Shown one piece after another: positions 47,050 through 50,189 of a stretch of DNA of 50,189 nt. This stretch comes from Gammaproteobacteria bacterium (GTDB taxonomy: Bacteria > Pseudomonadota > Gammaproteobacteria > Nevskiales > Nevskiaceae). How positions within the stretch are numbered: the first letter of the stretch is position 1; each line of letters opens with the position of its first letter. The notes below the pieces were generated by a model. That model saw nothing but the letters and a program-made list of their open reading frames with translations. It ran no database searches and was not told the DNA's origin. A program made the position numbers and the translations under genes. The stretch spans positions 1-50,189 of the forward strand of contig JAGWMX010000007.1 in NCBI GenBank assembly GCA_028871525.1. Reading direction: 5' to 3'.

Positions 47050-49123
47050 CCCTCGCCCGGCGCCGGCGCTGACGCTCGACAGCGCGGCGACGTACCTTAA
47101 AGGCGCCGGACCGTTCGTCGCCCAGCGCCTGCGCCAACTGGGGATCGAACGTGTCGGCGAGTTGCTGCTGCACCTGCCGACGCGCTACCAGGACCGGCGG
47201 CGAACGACGCCGCTGTCGGCGCTGAATCCCGGCGGCGAGGCGCTGATCGTTGCGCAAGTCACCGGCTGCGAACTTGGCTACAGCCCGCGCCGCAACCTGC
47301 GGGTGCTGGTCGAGGCCGACAACCGCGCGCTGTTGCTGCGCTTCTTCCATTTCAGCGAATGGCAGCAGCGCGGCTTCGTCGCCGGCCTCTGGGTGCGCGC
47401 CTGGGGCACCGTGCGCCACGGCGCGTATGGAGCGGAGATGATTCACCCGGAATACCGGCTGAGCGAAAGCCCGGATCAGCTCGCCGACGGCGAAAGTTGG
47501 CAGCCGGTGTATCCGACCGTCGCCGGGCTGACCCAGGTGCGGCTGCGGCTGCTGATCGGGCACGCGCTGGCGGTCGCTGCCGACGACCCGCGGCTGAGCG
47601 AGGTGCTGCCCGGACTCGGCGGGCCGCCGACGCCGGCGGCGCTGCGTGCGCTGCACCAGCCTGCGGCCGAAACTGAAGCTGCCGAGCTGCTGCACCCCGC
47701 AAACCCCGCGCGCTTGCGTCTGATCCGCGAGGAACTGCTGGCGCATCAACTGTGCATGCGCCTGGTGCGCAGCCGAACACGCCTGCAGCATGCGGCACAC
47801 CTGCCGGGCGTCGAGCAGGCGGCAGCGGTATTGCAGGAGCATCTGCCGTTCGTACTGACCGGCGCGCAACGTCGGGTGATCGGCGAGATTGCGGGCGATC
47901 TGACTTCCGGCCGGCCGATGCTGCGGCTGGTGCAGGGTGATGTCGGCTGCGGCAAAACGCTGGTGGCGGCCAGTGCGATGCTGGCCGCCGCCCGCGCCGG
48001 CCGCCAAGCGCTGATGATGGCGCCGACCGAACTGCTGGCCGAGCAGCACGCGCGTAACCTGAGCCGCTGGCTGGAGCCGTTGAACGTCACCGTCGGACTG
48101 CTGTCTGGGCGGTTGAAAGCGGCTGCGCGCAACGCGGCGCTGGCTGCTGCCGCCAGTGGCCGGATAAAAATCTGGGTCGGCACTCACGCGCTGTTCCAGC
48201 AGCAGGTGGCGTTCCAGGATCTGACGTTGATGGTCATCGACGAGCAGCATCGCTTCGGCGTCGCGCAGCGGCTGGCGCTACACGAAAAGGCACGTGACGG
48301 GCTGGCGCATCAGTTGATCATGTCGGCGACGCCGATCCCGCGCACGCTGGCGCAGACGCTGTATGCCGATCTCGACGTCTCGGTGATCGATGAACTGCCG
48401 CCGGGCCGGCGACCGGTGGTGACGGTGGCATTGTCGAACCAGCGGCGCAGCGAAGTGCTGGAACGCATCGGCGCGGCCTGCCGCACCGGCCGTCAGGCCT
48501 ACTGGGTCTGCACCCTGATCGAGGAGTCCGAGCAACTGCAGGCGCAGGCTGCCGAAGCCGCCTTCCGGCAGCTGCGCGAAGAGCTGCCGGAGCTGCGCGT
48601 CGGCCTGTTGCACGGCCGCATGAAACCGGCCGGGAAAGATGTGCAGATGTCCGCTTTCGCCGCCGGCACCACGCAGCTTCTGGTCGCCACCACGGTGATC
48701 GAAGTCGGCGTGGACGTGCCCAACGCCTCGATCATGGTGATCGAGAACGCCGAGCGACTGGGGCTGGCGCAACTGCACCAGTTACGCGGCCGGGTCGGGC
48801 GCGGCGACCGCGACAGCCAGTGCGTGCTGCTGTATCAGTTGCCGCTGTCGGCGGTGGCGCGCGCGCGGCTGGAGGTGATGCGGCAGACCCACGACGGCTT
48901 CGCCATCGCGCGCCGCGATCTGGAGCTGCGCGGTCCTGGTGAGCTGCTGGGCCGCCGCCAGACCGGGCTGATCGGCCTGAAAGTCGCCGATCCATTGCGC
49001 GACAGCCCGCTGATTCCCTCGTTGCAGCGGCTGGCCGACGACTGGCTGACCCATCACCCGGCCACCGCGAGGACACTGATCCGGCGCTGGATCGGCGACG
49101 CGGCCCGCTATGGTCAGGTCTGA
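47039..49123 (+). CDS. recG: ATP-dependent DNA helicase RecG
   Basis: 694 residues from a TTG inside the ridA end. The wedge domain is at the N-terminus ([20 protein letters not shown]). Walker A is GDVGCGKT (300-307), the DEAH-like box is [13 protein letters not shown], and the C-terminal motif [21 protein letters not shown] precedes [15 protein letters not shown] and QTGL. It regresses stalled forks. No in-frame ATG gives a full wedge domain, so the TTG start is likely. Confidence 0.95.
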   Translation: MARSPRPAPALTLDSAATYLKGAGPFVAQRLRQLGIERVGELLLHLPTRYQDRRRTTPLSALNPGGEALIVAQVTGCELGYSPRRNLRVLVEADNRALLLRFFHFSEWQQRGFVAGLWVRAWGTVRHGAYGAEMIHPEYRLSESPDQLADGESWQPVYPTVAGLTQVRLRLLIGHALAVAADDPRLSEVLPGLGGPPTPAALRALHQPAAETEAAELLHPANPARLRLIREELLAHQLCMRLVRSRTRLQHAAHLPGVEQAAAVLQEHLPFVLTGAQRRVIGEIAGDLTSGRPMLRLVQGDVGCGKTLVAASAMLAAARAGRQALMMAPTELLAEQHARNLSRWLEPLNVTVGLLSGRLKAAARNAALAAAASGRIKIWVGTHALFQQQVAFQDLTLMVIDEQHRFGVAQRLALHEKARDGLAHQLIMSATPIPRTLAQTLYADLDVSVIDELPPGRRPVVTVALSNQRRSEVLERIGAACRTGRQAYWVCTLIEESEQLQAQAAEAAFRQLREELPELRVGLLHGRMKPAGKDVQMSAFAAGTTQLLVATTVIEVGVDVPNASIMVIENAERLGLAQLHQLRGRVGRGDRDSQCVLLYQLPLSAVARARLEVMRQTHDGFAIARRDLELRGPGELLGRRQTGLIGLKVADPLRDSPLIPSLQRLADDWLTHHPATARTLIRRWIGDAARYGQV

Positions 49124-49204
49124 TGCGGCCGGATCCGGGCCGGCATGCAGCCGCGGCCCGCCGGTCGCCGCCATCGACGGACAGCCCGGCTATGCTGGAG
49201 CACG

Positions 49205-50083
49205 ATGAGTTCCATGCCTGCATTCGATTGGCGCGCACGGCTGGTCGATTACACGCACCTGCTGCGCCTGCAGCGGCCGATCGGCGCGCTGCTGTTGCTG
49301 TGGCCGACGTTGTGGGCGTTGTGGCTGGCCGCCGCCGGCTGGCCCGGCTGGCGTCTGCTGGCGATCTTCACTGCCGGCGTTTGGCTGACGCGCAGCGCCG
49401 GCTGCGCGATCAACGACTACGCCGACCGCGGCTTCGACCGTCATATCGCGCGCACCCGCGAGCGCCCGCTCGCCGTCGGGCGCATCCATCCCGCCGAGGC
49501 GCTGGCGCTGTTCGCGCTGCTGATGCTGGGCGCGCTGGCGGTGGCCTGGCCGCTGGGTCCCGCGGTGCTGCGGCTGGCGCTGCCGGGGCTGCTGCTGGCG
49601 GCGATTTACCCTTTCACCAAACGCGTCACGCAACTGCCGCAGGCCTGGCTCGGCGTGGCCTTCTCCTGGGGCATCCCGATGGCCTACGCAGCGGTGCGCG
49701 GGCAGGTGGACTGGGGCGAAGCCGGGACACTGATGCTGGCGAACGGCCTGTGGGTGATCGCCTTCGATACGCTGTACGCGATGGTCGACCGCGACGATGA
49801 CGTCAGGGTCGGCGTCAAATCAACCGCGATCCTGTTCGGTCGCGCCGACCGGCTGGTGGTTGGTCTTTGCCATCTCGGCTGCCTGCTGGTGCTGGCGGCC
49901 CTCGGCTGGCGCGAGCAGCTGCGCTGGCCGTTCTACGCCGGCCTGGCCATCGCTGCGCTGCTGGCGGCGCGCCAGCAGCGGCTCATCAAGAACCGCGAAC
50001 CGGCGGAATGCTTCAGCGCCTTCCTCGACAACAATCGCTTCGGCGCGGTCATCTTCGCCGGTCTGGTGCTGGCGCTGGTCTAG
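49205..50083 (+). CDS. ubiA: 4-hydroxybenzoate polyprenyltransferase
   Basis: 292 residues with about eight helices. The two aspartate motifs are NDYADRGFDRHIARTRERPL and DTLYAMVDRDDD, which bind the magnesium-prenyl diphosphate. The N-terminal LLRLQRPIGALLLLWPTLWALWLA is typical. It attaches the polyprenyl tail in ubiquinone synthesis at the inner membrane. GGAG lies 4 bases before ATG 49205. It follows recG by 81 bases. Confidence 0.96.
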   Translation: MSSMPAFDWRARLVDYTHLLRLQRPIGALLLLWPTLWALWLAAAGWPGWRLLAIFTAGVWLTRSAGCAINDYADRGFDRHIARTRERPLAVGRIHPAEALALFALLMLGALAVAWPLGPAVLRLALPGLLLAAIYPFTKRVTQLPQAWLGVAFSWGIPMAYAAVRGQVDWGEAGTLMLANGLWVIAFDTLYAMVDRDDDVRVGVKSTAILFGRADRLVVGLCHLGCLLVLAALGWREQLRWPFYAGLAIAALLAARQQRLIKNREPAECFSAFLDNNRFGAVIFAGLVLALV

Positions 50084-50189
50084 TGTCCCGTCTCAGAAAT
50101 TCGCATGCGAACTCGCCGGTCTTTTTCGCGCCTGGCGGCGTTGCGCCTCCTCGCCATATGGCCGATATGCCTCGTCGGCGCGCCTTGCC
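50084..50189. repeat. Palindrome-rich right edge, probable interspersed repeat
   Basis: Directly after the ubiA stop are a perfect 12-bp palindrome TTCGCATGCGAA (50100-50111), GGCGGCGTTGCGCC, and the imperfect palindrome CATATGGCCGATATG. The end may be the edge of a multi-copy intergenic repeat; it is cut by the window boundary. Confidence 0.4.

Overview
The window is one continuous stretch of very GC-rich, densely packed bacterial chromosome. Gene content and order point to a gammaproteobacterium that makes hopanoids: a yicC-gmk-rpoZ-spoT-ridA-recG-ubiA block, an rsmG-parA-parB-atpIBEFHAG block, FkpA-type and DUF4124 proteins, and a PlsB remnant of the E. coli type. Deep lineages such as Nevskiales-like or Chromatiales-like groups would fit, but the sequence alone does not give a genus. 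I found no rRNA, tRNA, complete insertion sequence, prophage or CRISPR array.

Layout. 1-230: 3' end of a BglII-like restriction endonuclease, visibly less GC-rich than the rest. 242-10647: hopanoid locus, with hpnK-hpnL and a di-iron ferritin-like gene on the + strand facing the - strand operon sqs-shc-hpnG-hpnN-hpnA. 10832-17203: a small membrane protein, apt, then atpG-A-H-F-E-B-I (- strand, transcribed from atpI toward apt); atpD and atpC are not there. 17467-19891: parB, parA, rsmG. 19933-23470: a conserved hypothetical gene, a TetR regulator, a DUF4124 protein, an FkpA-like lipoprotein isomerase and a plsB gene that has lost its catalytic centre. 23584-28610: a cNMP-domain/patatin esterase, a YihY/BrkB membrane protein and RecQ. 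29015-30435: a phasin-like protein with a basic tail, and a lipoprotein. 30538-33231: - strand run copD-like, purC, marC-like, MAPEG and DUF6489 genes. 33349-36419: katG divergent from rpe. 36760-41487: mixed metabolic genes (zinc alcohol dehydrogenase, host attachment protein, AtuD-like acyl-CoA dehydrogenase, dienelactone hydrolase, methyltransferase). 41457-50083: glutaminyl cyclotransferase facing away from yicC-gmk-rpoZ-spoT-ridA-recG-ubiA.

How the genes work together. Squalene synthase and squalene-hopene cyclase make the hopene skeleton; HpnG acts on adenosylhopane; HpnA and HpnK are side-chain-associated enzymes; HpnN is the hopanoid RND exporter. HpnH, which adds the adenosyl group, and HpnI/HpnJ are not in the window. 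The ATP synthase genes supply all of Fo plus delta, alpha and gamma; beta and epsilon must be encoded elsewhere.

Most interesting points: the ATP synthase operon cut after atpG; the internally deleted plsB; a di-iron protein of unknown function inside the hopanoid locus; a SpoT whose RXKD motif reads LFND; a 17-bp inverted repeat containing 9-bp tandem units between atpA and atpG; a 31-bp near-palindrome on the phasin promoter; and a palindrome-rich probable repeat at the right edge. I did not see a clearly new multi-gene defence or metabolic system.
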